NCBI GenBank assembly: GCA_016214145.1
Contig: JACRPA010000005.1
Span: 372,001-436,000, forward strand
Length of the DNA stretch: 64,000 nucleotides
Direction of reading: 5' to 3'
Source: Rhodocyclales bacterium
GTDB taxonomy: Bacteria; Pseudomonadota; Gammaproteobacteria; Burkholderiales; Rhodocyclaceae
In this document: positions 36,405 through 45,690 of the stretch, in pieces
Numbering within the stretch: position 1 is the first letter of the stretch
How the letters are laid out: each line of letters starts with the position of its first letter
Position numbers and translations under genes: made by a program
The notes under the pieces: model-generated
Databases searched by the model: none
Told to the model about the DNA's origin: nothing
The model's input: the letters and a program-made list of their open reading frames with translations, nothing else

Positions 36405-37799
36405 ATGAACGCGACTTTTCAGGATCTTATTTTCGACCCGCAACTCATTCGCCGGTTCGACGTGAACGGACCCCGTTACACCTCGTACCCGACGGCCGAC
36501 CGCTTCGTCGAGGCCTTCGATGCCGACGCCTATCGGCTTTGGCTGGGCAAACGCACCGTCGGCGGCATCAGCAGACCGCTTTCATTATACGTGCACATCC
36601 CCTTCTGCAACACCATCTGCTACTACTGCGCCTGCAACAAGATCATCACCAAGGACCATGGCCGTTCCGCCAAGTACCTGAAATACCTGGGCAAGGAGCT
36701 GGCCCTGCAGTCCGGCTACCTGGAGGGCAGCCACGACGTGGTGCAGCTGCACTGGGGCGGCGGCACGCCGACCTTCCTCTCCCACGACGAGATGCGGCAG
36801 CTGATGGGCTCGATCCGCGAGCATTTCCGCCTGCTGCCCAACGGCGAGTATTCCATCGAGGTCGACCCGCGCAAGGTCGACGAGGCGACGGTGGCCCTGT
36901 TGGGCGAACTGGGCTTCAACCGCATGAGCCTGGGCGTGCAGGATTTCGATCCCGCGGTGCAGGAAGCGGTCAACCGGGTGCAGAGCATCGAGGAGACGGA
37001 AACCGTGCTGCGCGCGGCGCGCGCCAACGGCTTCAAGTCGATTTCCGTGGATCTCATCTACGGCCTGCCCAAGCAGAACGTCATCAGCTTCAACCGCACG
37101 CTGGAAGAGGTTATTCGCCTCTCGCCCGACCGCCTGTCGATCTACAACTACGCGCACCTGCCAAGCCTGTTCAAGCCGCAGCGGCGCATCGCCGATGCCG
37201 AGCTGCCCACGGCCGACGCCAAGCTGCAGATCCTCCAGCTGGCCATCCGCCGGCTCACCGAGGCGGGCTACGTGTACATCGGCATGGACCACTTCGCCAA
37301 GCCCGACGACGAACTGGCCGTGGCCCAGCGCCAGGGCCGGCTGCACCGCAATTTCCAGGGCTACTCGACGCACGCCGAGTGCGACATGATGTCCTTCGGC
37401 ATTTCCTCCATCAGCATGGTCGGACCCAGCTACTGCCAGAACGTCAAGACGCTCGACGAGTACTACGACCGGCTCGACAACGGCGCGCTGCCGGTGATGC
37501 GCGGCATCGAGCTGACGCCGGACGACCTGCTGCGGCGCTCGATCATCCAGGCGCTGATGTGCCACTTCGAGGTGTCCATCGAGGCGCTCGAGGTGGCCCA
37601 CCTGATCGACTTCAAGCGCTACTTCGCGGCCGAGATCGACGACCTGCGCGAGATGGAGAAGGGCGGCCTGATCAAACTCGACGACAAGTGGATCAGCGTG
37701 CAGCCGCGCGGCCGCATGCTGGTGCGCGCCATCGCCATGGTGTTCGACCGCTACCTGCGCGCCGACCGCGAGCGGGCGCGTTACTCGAAAGTCATTTAG
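36405..37799 (+). CDS. hemN: Oxygen-independent coproporphyrinogen III oxidase
   Basis: A 464-residue radical SAM enzyme that oxidatively decarboxylates coproporphyrinogen III during haem synthesis without oxygen. It has the cluster motif CNTICYYCACN (CxxxCxxC plus the adjacent C typical of HemN), HWGGGTPTFL, SLGVQDFDPAVQEAVNRVQ, and the C-terminal HemN domain (YVYIGMDHFAKPDDELAVAQRQGRLHRNFQGYSTH). The full length fits true HemN rather than the shorter HemW. The FNR box upstream supports anaerobic induction. Confidence 0.97.
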   Translation: MNATFQDLIFDPQLIRRFDVNGPRYTSYPTADRFVEAFDADAYRLWLGKRTVGGISRPLSLYVHIPFCNTICYYCACNKIITKDHGRSAKYLKYLGKELALQSGYLEGSHDVVQLHWGGGTPTFLSHDEMRQLMGSIREHFRLLPNGEYSIEVDPRKVDEATVALLGELGFNRMSLGVQDFDPAVQEAVNRVQSIEETETVLRAARANGFKSISVDLIYGLPKQNVISFNRTLEEVIRLSPDRLSIYNYAHLPSLFKPQRRIADAELPTADAKLQILQLAIRRLTEAGYVYIGMDHFAKPDDELAVAQRQGRLHRNFQGYSTHAECDMMSFGISSISMVGPSYCQNVKTLDEYYDRLDNGALPVMRGIELTPDDLLRRSIIQALMCHFEVSIEALEVAHLIDFKRYFAAEIDDLREMEKGGLIKLDDKWISVQPRGRMLVRAIAMVFDRYLRADRERARYSKVI

Positions 37800-37884
37800 T
37801 GAGGCGTGAGGGGTGAGGAGTGAGGGGTAACACCCTCGATGTTTTTACTCCTCACTCCTCACCCCTTACTCCTCACGCCTCACG
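37800..37884. repeat. Tandem and inverted GTGAGG/CCTCAC repeat
   Basis: The gap after hemN is built of GTGAGG-type units on the left (GTGAGGCGTGAGGGGTGAGG) and their complements on the right, with a TTTTT between the arms. It can fold into a long imperfect hairpin and may end hemN transcripts. Confidence 0.75.
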
Positions 37885-38589
37885 ATGCCCGACACAGGTT
37901 ACATCGCCGTTTTCCTCATCGGCCTGCTCGGCGGCACGCACTGCATGGCCATGTGCGGCGGCATCGTCGGCGCGCTGACGGTCGGAACGCCTGCCGGCCG
38001 GCCGCAGTGGCCGCTGCACCTCGCCTACAACCTCGGCCGCATCTCCAGCTATGCCCTCGCCGGCGCTATCCTGGGCGCCGTCGGCAGCGCCGGCCTGCTG
38101 CTCAACGACGCGCTGCCGGTGCAGATGACGCTCTACGTGCTGGCCAACCTGATGCTGGCGGCGCTCGGCCTGTATCTCATCGGCGTGCCGCAGGGACTGA
38201 CTTTCCTCGAACGGGCCGGACAGAAGATCTGGGCGCGCATCCAGCCGCTGACGCGCCGCTTCCTGCCCGCCACTTCCGTCTCGCGCGCGCTGCCGCTCGG
38301 CATGCTGTGGGGTTTCCTTCCTTGCGGCATGGTCTATTCGGTGCTCACCACGGCGCTGCTCACCGGCAGCGCCCTGCGCGGAGCGGGGCTGATGCTGGCC
38401 TTCGGCGCAGGCACCTTGCCCAACCTGCTGCTGGCAGGGTTTCTCCTGCGGCGCTTCCGCGATATCGTTCAGGGCCGCCCCGTGCGCCTCGCCTCCGGTC
38501 TGCTGGTGCTCGGTTTCGGCGTGTGGGGCCTGTTCAACGCCACCTCGCTCGGCGGACGGCTATGGCAGGGAATTGTCTGCGCGGTCTAG
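37885..38589 (+). CDS. Sulfite exporter TauE/SafE-type membrane protein
   Basis: A 234-residue protein with six hydrophobic segments and the motif GLLGGTHCMAMCGGIVGAL, seen in the DsbD/TauE-like cytochrome-biogenesis helpers that often lie beside copper ATPases and cco genes. The repeated GGTHCMAMCGG and GFLPCGMVYS carry paired Cys/Met/His groups suited to copper. It precedes copA by 12 bases, so a role in copper supply is likely but unproven. A copy of the dispersed word is at 38182-38205. Confidence 0.82.
   Translation: MPDTGYIAVFLIGLLGGTHCMAMCGGIVGALTVGTPAGRPQWPLHLAYNLGRISSYALAGAILGAVGSAGLLLNDALPVQMTLYVLANLMLAALGLYLIGVPQGLTFLERAGQKIWARIQPLTRRFLPATSVSRALPLGMLWGFLPCGMVYSVLTTALLTGSALRGAGLMLAFGAGTLPNLLLAGFLLRRFRDIVQGRPVRLASGLLVLGFGVWGLFNATSLGGRLWQGIVCAV
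38182..38205 (+). repeat. Dispersed 24-bp word, copy inside the TauE/SafE gene
   Basis: GGCGT-N11-TGACTTTC with GCAGGGACTGACTTT intact, in frame as G-V-P-Q-G-L-T-F. Confidence 0.65.
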
Positions 38590-38601
38590 AATCGAATTGT
38601 T

Positions 38602-40808
<2,207 letters not shown>

Positions 40809-40812
<4 letters not shown>

Positions 40813-41291
40813 AGCTGCACCGCCTTGCATTCGCCGTGTTGTGCGGACTGACTTTTGCCGCGCAGGCGCAGACGACCCTCGGCGCCAACGAGCCGCCCAT
40901 TTTCGACGCCGCGCGTCTGGGCGCCGCCGCGGAGACTGCGAAGATCCTCAAGGCCGATCCGGCCATGCGCGATGCGCGCAACCAGCTCGGCTCGACGCCG
41001 CTGCATCTGGCCGCCACCAACGGCGACAGCGGGCCGCTTAAGGCGCTGATCGCCGCCGGCGCCGACGTCAATGCGCGCGACAAGGAGGACAACACGCCGC
41101 TGCACATGGCGGCCTATGCCGGCAAGTCGGAAGCGGCCCGCCTGCTGCTCGAAGCCGGCGCCGATGTGAACGCCAAGTCGACGGGCGGGCGCACGCCGCT
41201 GTCGCTGGCGCGCAAGTCGCGCGCCGACGAGACGGCCGGCATCATTTCGTTGTGGGTGCTCAAGGGCTGCAAACCCGGCAAGCCCTGCTGA
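40809..41291 (+). CDS. Exported ankyrin-repeat protein
   Basis: A 160-residue protein with a signal peptide ([21 protein letters not shown]) and about three ankyrin repeats ([76 protein letters not shown]). It ends in a CKPGKPC cysteine pair. Ankyrin proteins bind other proteins; its place between copA and copZ suggests a periplasmic partner in copper or oxidative stress. The dispersed word lies in the signal peptide coding region. Confidence 0.85.
40833..40856 (+). repeat. Dispersed 24-bp word, copy in the ankyrin gene signal peptide
   Basis: GCCGT-GTTGTGCGGAC-TGACTTTT, in frame as [11 protein letters not shown] and TTT are uncommon choices for Thr and Phe in this GC-rich region. Confidence 0.7.
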
Positions 41292-41302
41292 AAGGAAACA
41301 TC

Positions 41303-41509
41303 ATGGAAACGACAACCATCAAGGTCGAAGGCATGTCCTGCGGCGGCTGCGTCAAGAGCGTCACCAACGTGCTCGGCGCGCTGCCCGGTGTCGCCAAAGC
41401 CGAAGTCTCGCTGGAGAACAAGAGCGCCCGCGTCGAATACGAGGCGGGCCGCGTCACGCGCGAGGACATGAAGCGCGTCATCGTCGACGCCGGTTTCGAG
41501 GCGGAGTGA
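41303..41509 (+). CDS. copZ: Copper chaperone, CopZ-like HMA protein
   Basis: A 68-residue heavy-metal-associated domain (TTIKVEGMSCGGCVKSVTNVLGALPGVAKAEVSLENKSARVEYE) with the CxxC metal site at about residues 13-16. It carries Cu+ in the cytosol to CopA or CcoI. AAGGAA stands before the ATG. The start is taken at METTTIK; the extra 17 residues of the track come from the upstream gene's other frame. Confidence 0.93.
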   Translation: METTTIKVEGMSCGGCVKSVTNVLGALPGVAKAEVSLENKSARVEYEAGRVTREDMKRVIVDAGFEAE

Positions 41510-41529
41510 GCGCGCGAGATTGTCTCCAT

Positions 41530-41557
41530 GTGGGAGCGGCGTGGACGCCGCTCCCAC
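41530..41557. repeat. Palindromic intergenic repeat
   Basis: GTGGGAGCGGCGT-GG-ACGCCGCTCCCAC, a perfect 13-bp stem, between copZ and nnrS. It may act as a weak terminator or stabilise the copZ 3' end. Confidence 0.8.
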
Positions 41558-41594
41558 GGGGGCGGAGGCAGGCTTTACTCAAGCTGATTTCCGC

Positions 41595-42758
41595 ATGAGC
41601 TTTTCCTCGCATCCGCTCTGGCTGGTCGGCTTTCGCCCCTTCTTCGCGCTGGCCTGCCTGTCCGGACTTTCCCTGCCGGTCGTCTGGGCGCTGATGTTCT
41701 CCGGCGCGATCGAGGCGCCGGCGCATGCCTTCTCCAGCACGCAGTGGCATGGCCACGAGATGTTCTTCGGCTTCGGCCTGGCCGTGCTCGGCGGCTTCCT
41801 TCTCACCGCGAGCAAGAACTGGGTGAAGATCCGCGGCTACCACGGCGCCCCGCTGGTCTTCCTGGCCGGCGCCTGGTGCTTCGAGCGGCTCGGCATGTGG
41901 TTCGGCGGCGCCTGGCCGCAGCCGCTGTTCCTGCTCTCGAACCTCCTGTTCCTCGTTTCCCTCGTGGCGATGCTGCTGTGGACGCTGCTGCGCCACCGCG
42001 ACACCGACGGCTACCGCCGCGACAACGTCTTCTTCCTGCTCGCCCTGCCTTGCTTCATCGTCGCCAAGCTGCTGCTGCTGGGCGAGTCCCATGCCCAGGC
42101 CGGCCAGGTCATGGTGCTCGGCCTCTTCCGCCTGGCCTACCTCATCATGCTCGAACGCACGCTGACCGAATTCATGCGCGGCGTCTTCAAGGCGGACATC
42201 CTGCGCCAGCCGCTGCTCGACGGCGCGATCAAGGCGCTGGCGCTGCTGCTGGCGTTCGCGGACTTCCTGCCGCCCCTGCCGGCGGCGGGCCTCGCGCTGC
42301 TGCTGGCGCTGCTGCTGCTGGTCCGCTTCGCCTTCTGGAAGCCCGGCCTGGCGTTCTCGCGGATCGACATCGGCATCATGTATCTCGGCTATCTCGCGCT
42401 GACCGCCCAGCTGCTGGTGGCGGCGCTGGAAGCGTTGGTGCGCATCGTCTGGGTCGGCAGCGTCTCCATCCACCTGTTTACATTCGGCGTGATGGGCCTC
42501 ATCGCTCCCGCCATGCTGATCCGCATATCGAGGGGGCACACCGGGCGCAAGGTCGCGTTCGACGCCGCCGATCGCGGCGTGCTGCGGATCATGATCCTGG
42601 GGCTGCTCCTGCGCGTGATCGCGCCGCAGGTCTTCCCCGCCGCCTACCTGCTGTGGGTCGGGCTGGCGGCGGCCTGCTGGTTCGCCTGCTTCGCCACGCT
42701 GGCCTGGCGCCTGATTCCCATGCTGCTGCGGCCGCGGGTCGACGGCAGGGAACACTGA
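41595..42758 (+). CDS. nnrS: NnrS-family haem-copper membrane protein
   Basis: A 387-residue polytopic membrane protein with the NnrS signature HPLWLVGFRPFFALA, QWHGHEMFFGFGLAVLGGFLLTASKNW and FTFGVMGLIAPAMLIRISRGHTGR. NnrS proteins bind haem and copper and protect cells from nitric oxide and its iron complexes. It sits after the copper chaperone and before a cytochrome c, which fits a haem/copper protein. The start at 41595 (MSFSSHPLW) is the family start; the upstream extension is repeat-derived. Confidence 0.93.
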   Translation: MSFSSHPLWLVGFRPFFALACLSGLSLPVVWALMFSGAIEAPAHAFSSTQWHGHEMFFGFGLAVLGGFLLTASKNWVKIRGYHGAPLVFLAGAWCFERLGMWFGGAWPQPLFLLSNLLFLVSLVAMLLWTLLRHRDTDGYRRDNVFFLLALPCFIVAKLLLLGESHAQAGQVMVLGLFRLAYLIMLERTLTEFMRGVFKADILRQPLLDGAIKALALLLAFADFLPPLPAAGLALLLALLLLVRFAFWKPGLAFSRIDIGIMYLGYLALTAQLLVAALEALVRIVWVGSVSIHLFTFGVMGLIAPAMLIRISRGHTGRKVAFDAADRGVLRIMILGLLLRVIAPQVFPAAYLLWVGLAAACWFACFATLAWRLIPMLLRPRVDGREH

Positions 42759-42854
42759 CGGGCCGTCTCCCGCAGGACCGCATCCCGCAACGCCCCCGCA
42801 CCCGCAAGGGACTGCGCGCTAGAATTCCATCGTTGCCAGAGCGCGGGAGGAAGC

Positions 42855-43304
42855 ATGAAAGGTCTGTTTCAGGGGTTCGTCATGCTGGCGGCGGCGCTGC
42901 CGGCGCTCGCCCAGGACGTCACGTATCGCCAGCACATCCGCCCCGTGTGGGAGGATCAGTGCGAGCGCTGCCACGGCAGCAGCGCGCCGAACTACGAAAC
43001 ATTCATGGGCGAGCCGAAGAAGTACGAGGCCGACGACAAGGGGCCGCGCATGGACAGCTACGAGAGCCTGGTCTTCTTCGTCAGCGGGCCCCGGGAAGCC
43101 GGCGCCCTCATGCGCCGCCTCGACGACGGCGCCAATACGAAGGACGGCCAGCCCGGCAACATGTACCGGCACCTTGGCCGCAGCGACAAGCGCAAGGCCA
43201 ATCTCCAGCTCTTCAAGCAGTGGATCGGCGAGGACGCCTGGGTCGTGAAGCAGACCGGCGAGCTTAACCAGGAAGATCTGCAAAAAATCAAGGCCGCCAA
43301 CTGA
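42855..43304 (+). CDS. Exported mono-haem cytochrome c
   Basis: A 149-residue protein with a signal peptide (MKGLFQGFVMLAAALPALAQ) and a single haem c site CERCHG at about residue 36 in VTYRQHIRPVWEDQCERCHGSSAPNYETF, the pattern of short periplasmic cytochromes in which HIRPVW...C-x-x-C-H recurs. A possible axial methionine lies in GNMYRHLG. It follows nnrS after 96 bases. Redox partner unknown; electron supply to NO detoxification is a guess. Confidence 0.8.
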   Translation: MKGLFQGFVMLAAALPALAQDVTYRQHIRPVWEDQCERCHGSSAPNYETFMGEPKKYEADDKGPRMDSYESLVFFVSGPREAGALMRRLDDGANTKDGQPGNMYRHLGRSDKRKANLQLFKQWIGEDAWVVKQTGELNQEDLQKIKAAN

Positions 43305-43382
43305 CAGATTCGCGCCTTCGGCTGGCTGGACGATTCGCTGCAAGGCGTCGTCGCCGCGCACCTGCGGGCGGTGCGGAGTTGA
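43305..43382 (+). pseudogene. Possible short gene remnant
   Basis: Directly after the cytochrome stop the same frame runs 25 codons (IRAFGWLDDSLQGVVAAHL...) to a TGA, with coding-like composition. It may be the 3' remnant of a lost gene or a lost C-terminal extension of the cytochrome. No parent could be recognised. The dispersed word begins at its stop codon. Confidence 0.3.
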
Positions 43383-43405
43383 AAAGTCAGTCCCCGCGAT
43401 ACGGC
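43382..43405 (-). repeat. Dispersed 24-bp word, intergenic copy
   Basis: On the minus strand: GCCGT-ATCGCGGGGAC-TGACTTTT. It lies between the cytochrome c gene and the convergent TraB/GumN gene. Confidence 0.75.
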
Positions 43406-43425
43406 GGCCAATGGCATCGGGAGGC

Positions 43426-44340
43426 TCAAGGCGGCCAGAGTCGCGTCACGCGATAGCCGTCCTTCCGCAGCAGCGAAAGCAGGCCCTGGCTGCCGTACAG
43501 GTGCGAGGCGCCGACGGCGACGAAGACGCCGCCCCCGCGCAGGGGCATGAAAAGCCGGTGGTGCATGAGCAGCGTGCGGTTGTGGATGAGGTGCCGCGTG
43601 AACTGCCGGTAGTGATATTCCATGGCGGGATGGCGCTCGACGCTGCGGTCGGCGATGCGCGCGAGCGCGGCGAGATCGCCGCGCAGCCAGGCGTCGATGG
43701 CCGGCCCGGTCGTGGCGGCGAGGGCGTCGCGGTTGCGCAGCAGGTGCATCAGCAGGGCGACCTGCGAGTCGGGCGGGATGGCGTCGAACGAGGCGATCTG
43801 CTCCTCGACCAGTTCGAGCGAGATCACGCGCAGGCGAAGGCTTTGCGCCGCCTGCAGCAGCCGCTCGTCGAGCGTGGGTTCGCCGCCGTTGCGCGGCTGC
43901 CGGGCGATGCGCATCATGGCCGCCCAGGGTTTCAGCCGTTCGATGGTGCGCCCGGGCACGTCCTGCGCCAGCAGTTCGGCGCGCACTTGCGCGAACGCTT
44001 CGGCGCCGATCAGCGGTTCGAGGCGGCGGCCGTCGTCGAATTCCTCCAGTTCGGCCACGCGCGCGTCGAACGTCTCGGCGAGGGGTTCCATGGCCAGGGT
44101 GCGTGTGCGCGCCAGCGCGTCGCGGACCGGCGGTGCAATCGCGGAAACGCGCGCATCGGCGACGTGGATCGTGCCGAGGACGAAGCTGTCGGCCTTGCCC
44201 TTGCCGGAAATGCGCCACAGCAGGCCGTCGCCGAAGGGCTCGCGGCCGCCCGCCGCGGCCGGGCCGAAATGCAGCAACGCCGCAGCGGCGATGCCGCACG
44301 CAAGGCGCTGCCAGCGCCGGATTGCCCTTGTTCGCGTCAT
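43426..44340 (-). CDS. TraB/GumN-family protein
   Basis: A 304-residue protein with a signal peptide (ACGIAAAALLHFGPAAAGG) and the two family hallmarks: SFVLGTIHVAD near the N-terminus and GGGVFVAVGASHLYGSQGLLSLLRKDGYRV at the C-terminus. The GxxH motifs are thought to bind a metal in a Tiki-like protease fold; the bacterial role is unknown. It is a single gene convergent with the nnrS-cytochrome pair. Confidence 0.88.
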   Translation of the reverse strand: MTRTRAIRRWQRLACGIAAAALLHFGPAAAGGREPFGDGLLWRISGKGKADSFVLGTIHVADARVSAIAPPVRDALARTRTLAMEPLAETFDARVAELEEFDDGRRLEPLIGAEAFAQVRAELLAQDVPGRTIERLKPWAAMMRIARQPRNGGEPTLDERLLQAAQSLRLRVISLELVEEQIASFDAIPPDSQVALLMHLLRNRDALAATTGPAIDAWLRGDLAALARIADRSVERHPAMEYHYRQFTRHLIHNRTLLMHHRLFMPLRGGGVFVAVGASHLYGSQGLLSLLRKDGYRVTRLWPP

Positions 44341-44453
44341 GGTCGATTCCCGCGGCGGTTTCGTCCCGCATTCTCCGCCGTGGGGTCGCCATGCTCAAGC
44401 CGGCCGGCGCGGCGCATAATGGCCGGCAGCTTCAGCCGACCGAGGAGACGCAC

Positions 44454-44555
44454 ATGACGACCGCCCCCGCAGACGGCAACCCCCTCGTCCTGGAACGCAG
44501 CCCCAAGGCCCCGCGCAAAAGCATCCGGCGCAGTCGCCCTGAGCGTCTCCCATGA
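44454..44555 (+). CDS. Possible 33-residue leader ORF
   Basis: A short frame (MTTAPADGNPLVLERSPKAP...) with a good GGAG six bases before its ATG, whose stop overlaps the start of the VOC gene (ATGA). The product is basic and disordered. It may serve to couple translation into the VOC gene rather than make a working protein. A CATAAT hexamer lies about 35 bases upstream. Confidence 0.4.
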   Translation: MTTAPADGNPLVLERSPKAPRKSIRRSRPERLP

Positions 44556-44977
44556 AACAGGCCATCAGCTTCATCACCCTCGGCGTCGGCGATCTGGCGC
44601 GCAGCCGCGCCTTCTACCGCGCGCTGGGCTGGCGCGAATCCTCCGGCAGCCAGGCGGAGGTGGCCTTCTACCAGGCGGGCAGCGTGGCCTTCGCGCTCTT
44701 CGCGCGCGAATCGCTTGCCGAGGATGCCGGCGTGCCGTCCGACGGCGCAGGATTTCCCGGCTTCGCGCTCGCGCACAACGTCGCCTCGGAGGCAGTGGTC
44801 GACGCCACCCTGCGCGAAGCGGTGGCGGCGGGCGGCCGCCTGGTGCGCCCGGGCGAGAAAGCGCCCTGGGGCGGCTACCGCGGCTACTTCGCCGACCCCG
44901 ACGGCTTCCTCTGGGAGGTCTGTTTCAATCCTTTTTTTCCGCTGGAAGAAAACGGCTTCGTGCGGCTGCCGGAGTAG
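44552..44977 (+). CDS. VOC-family (glyoxalase/bleomycin resistance) protein
   Basis: A 141-residue vicinal-oxygen-chelate fold protein with two beta-alpha-beta modules (ISFITLGVGDLARSRAFYRALGWRE, and GYRGYFADPDGFLWEVCFNPFF). The GYFxDPDGxxWE end is the usual metal-binding strand. VOC proteins include lyases, dioxygenases and resistance proteins, so the substrate cannot be named. Confidence 0.85.
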   Translation: MKQAISFITLGVGDLARSRAFYRALGWRESSGSQAEVAFYQAGSVAFALFARESLAEDAGVPSDGAGFPGFALAHNVASEAVVDATLREAVAAGGRLVRPGEKAPWGGYRGYFADPDGFLWEVCFNPFFPLEENGFVRLPE

Positions 44978-44992
44978 GCGGGTTATTGCGGG

Positions 44993-45016
44993 AAAAGTCA
45001 GTCGCTGCGATACGGC
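44993..45016 (-). repeat. Dispersed 24-bp word, left tip of nested repeat
   Basis: Minus strand: GCCGT-ATCGCAGCGAC-TGACTTTT. Confidence 0.75.
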
Positions 45017-45161
45017 GATGGATTTTCGGAATGGGTGCTTTCGGCCAGGAGCGGCCTTGTAGGTCGGGCTTCAGCCCGACTTGAGCGCCCGAGCAACCGC
45101 CGCTGTCGGCCTGAAGGCCGACCTACAGACAAACGGCCGCTCCGGGTCGAAAGCACCCGTC

Positions 45162-45185
45162 GCCGTACTGCAGAGACTGACTTTT
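45162..45185 (+). repeat. Dispersed 24-bp word, right tip of nested repeat
   Basis: GCCGT-ACTGCAGAGAC-TGACTTTT, facing the left-tip copy. Confidence 0.75.
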
Positions 45186-45226
45186 CCCAGCGGATTGCAA
45201 CGTAATTCAACAGCGCAGGATTCCGC

Positions 45227-45250
45227 GCCGTCCCGCAGAGACTGACTTTC
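45227..45250 (+). repeat. Dispersed 24-bp word, copy at the end of a small gene
   Basis: GCCGT-CCCGCAGAGAC-TGACTTTC. On the minus strand its last bases form part of the stop codon of the 89-residue gene. Confidence 0.7.
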
Positions 45251-45518
45251 AGTTCAGCATGCCGGCGGCTGCGCCGGGCGTGAGGACGGGCCGCCGGGCA
45301 TCCGCCGTCCTGTCGCGATCGAGGATGTCGACCAGCTCGCGTGCGTGTTCGCGCAGGTGCGGATCGGCCTCCGCGTCGGCGGCGACGCGCTCCAGCAGCA
45401 GCGCCGCCAGTTGCGCGGCGCGCGGGCAGCCGGTGGTCATGTGACGGGCCAGGTGGGCCAGCGCGCCGGCGACCAGGCGCGCGGGGGCGGGTTCGTCGCG
45501 GGTGTCGGTTTCGTTCAT
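45249..45518 (-). CDS. Small hypothetical protein of the iron-uptake operon
   Basis: An 89-residue acidic helical protein (MNETDTRDEPAPARLVAGAL...) with a CPRAAQLAALLLERVAADAEADPHLREHARELVDIL segment. No family was recognised. The start at 45518 has GGAG seven bases upstream; the longer track ORF overlaps other genes. It lies 22 bases after the 49-residue membrane protein at the end of a TonB receptor operon, so it may be a soluble partner of that system. Confidence 0.65.
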   Translation of the reverse strand: MNETDTRDEPAPARLVAGALAHLARHMTTGCPRAAQLAALLLERVAADAEADPHLREHARELVDILDRDRTADARRPVLTPGAAAGMLN

Positions 45519-45540
45519 GGGCGTCTCCGCTGGGTTGCGA

Positions 45541-45690
45541 TCATTGCGCCGCCTTGCCGCGCGCGGCGAGTTGGCGCTTGTAGGCGCGCGCCTGCCGGCG
45601 GGCGTGCAGGCCGTGGGCGAACAGCCACAGGCCGGCGAGCACGCCTGCTCCGGCGAGGGTTGCGAGCAGGAGGGCAAGGGCTTCAGCCAT
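45541..45690 (-). CDS. Small single-helix membrane protein
   Basis: A 49-residue frame too short for the track: MAEALALLLATLAGAGVLAG followed by LWLFAHGLHARRQARAYKRQ. One hydrophobic helix and a strongly basic tail predict an inner-membrane protein with the tail inside. The ATG overlaps the end of the PepSY gene by 8 bases, which supports translation. No named family is recognised. Confidence 0.7.
   Translation of the reverse strand: MAEALALLLATLAGAGVLAGLWLFAHGLHARRQARAYKRQLAARGKAAQ

Larger units (their letters stand above)
44990..45188. repeat. 199-bp nested inverted repeat (MITE-like composite)
   Basis: Three nested arm pairs lie around a 24-base centre. The outer pair is the dispersed word (44990-45018 and 45160-45188, beginning GGGAAAAGTCAGTC). 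The middle pair is GGGTGCTTTCGGCCAGGAGC.. (45033-45056) with 45135-45158. The inner pair is REP units (45059-45080 and 45105-45126). It has no coding content. It may be a non-autonomous element or a very large transcript-end structure. Confidence 0.85.

Noticed and set aside
37800-37884. GTGAGG repeats as a replication origin with DnaA boxes
   Set aside because: No TTATCCACA-like sites; the units form a hairpin after hemN.
44990-45188. Nested repeat as a CRISPR array
   Set aside because: Repeats are inverted and nested, not direct and evenly spaced, and no cas genes are present.
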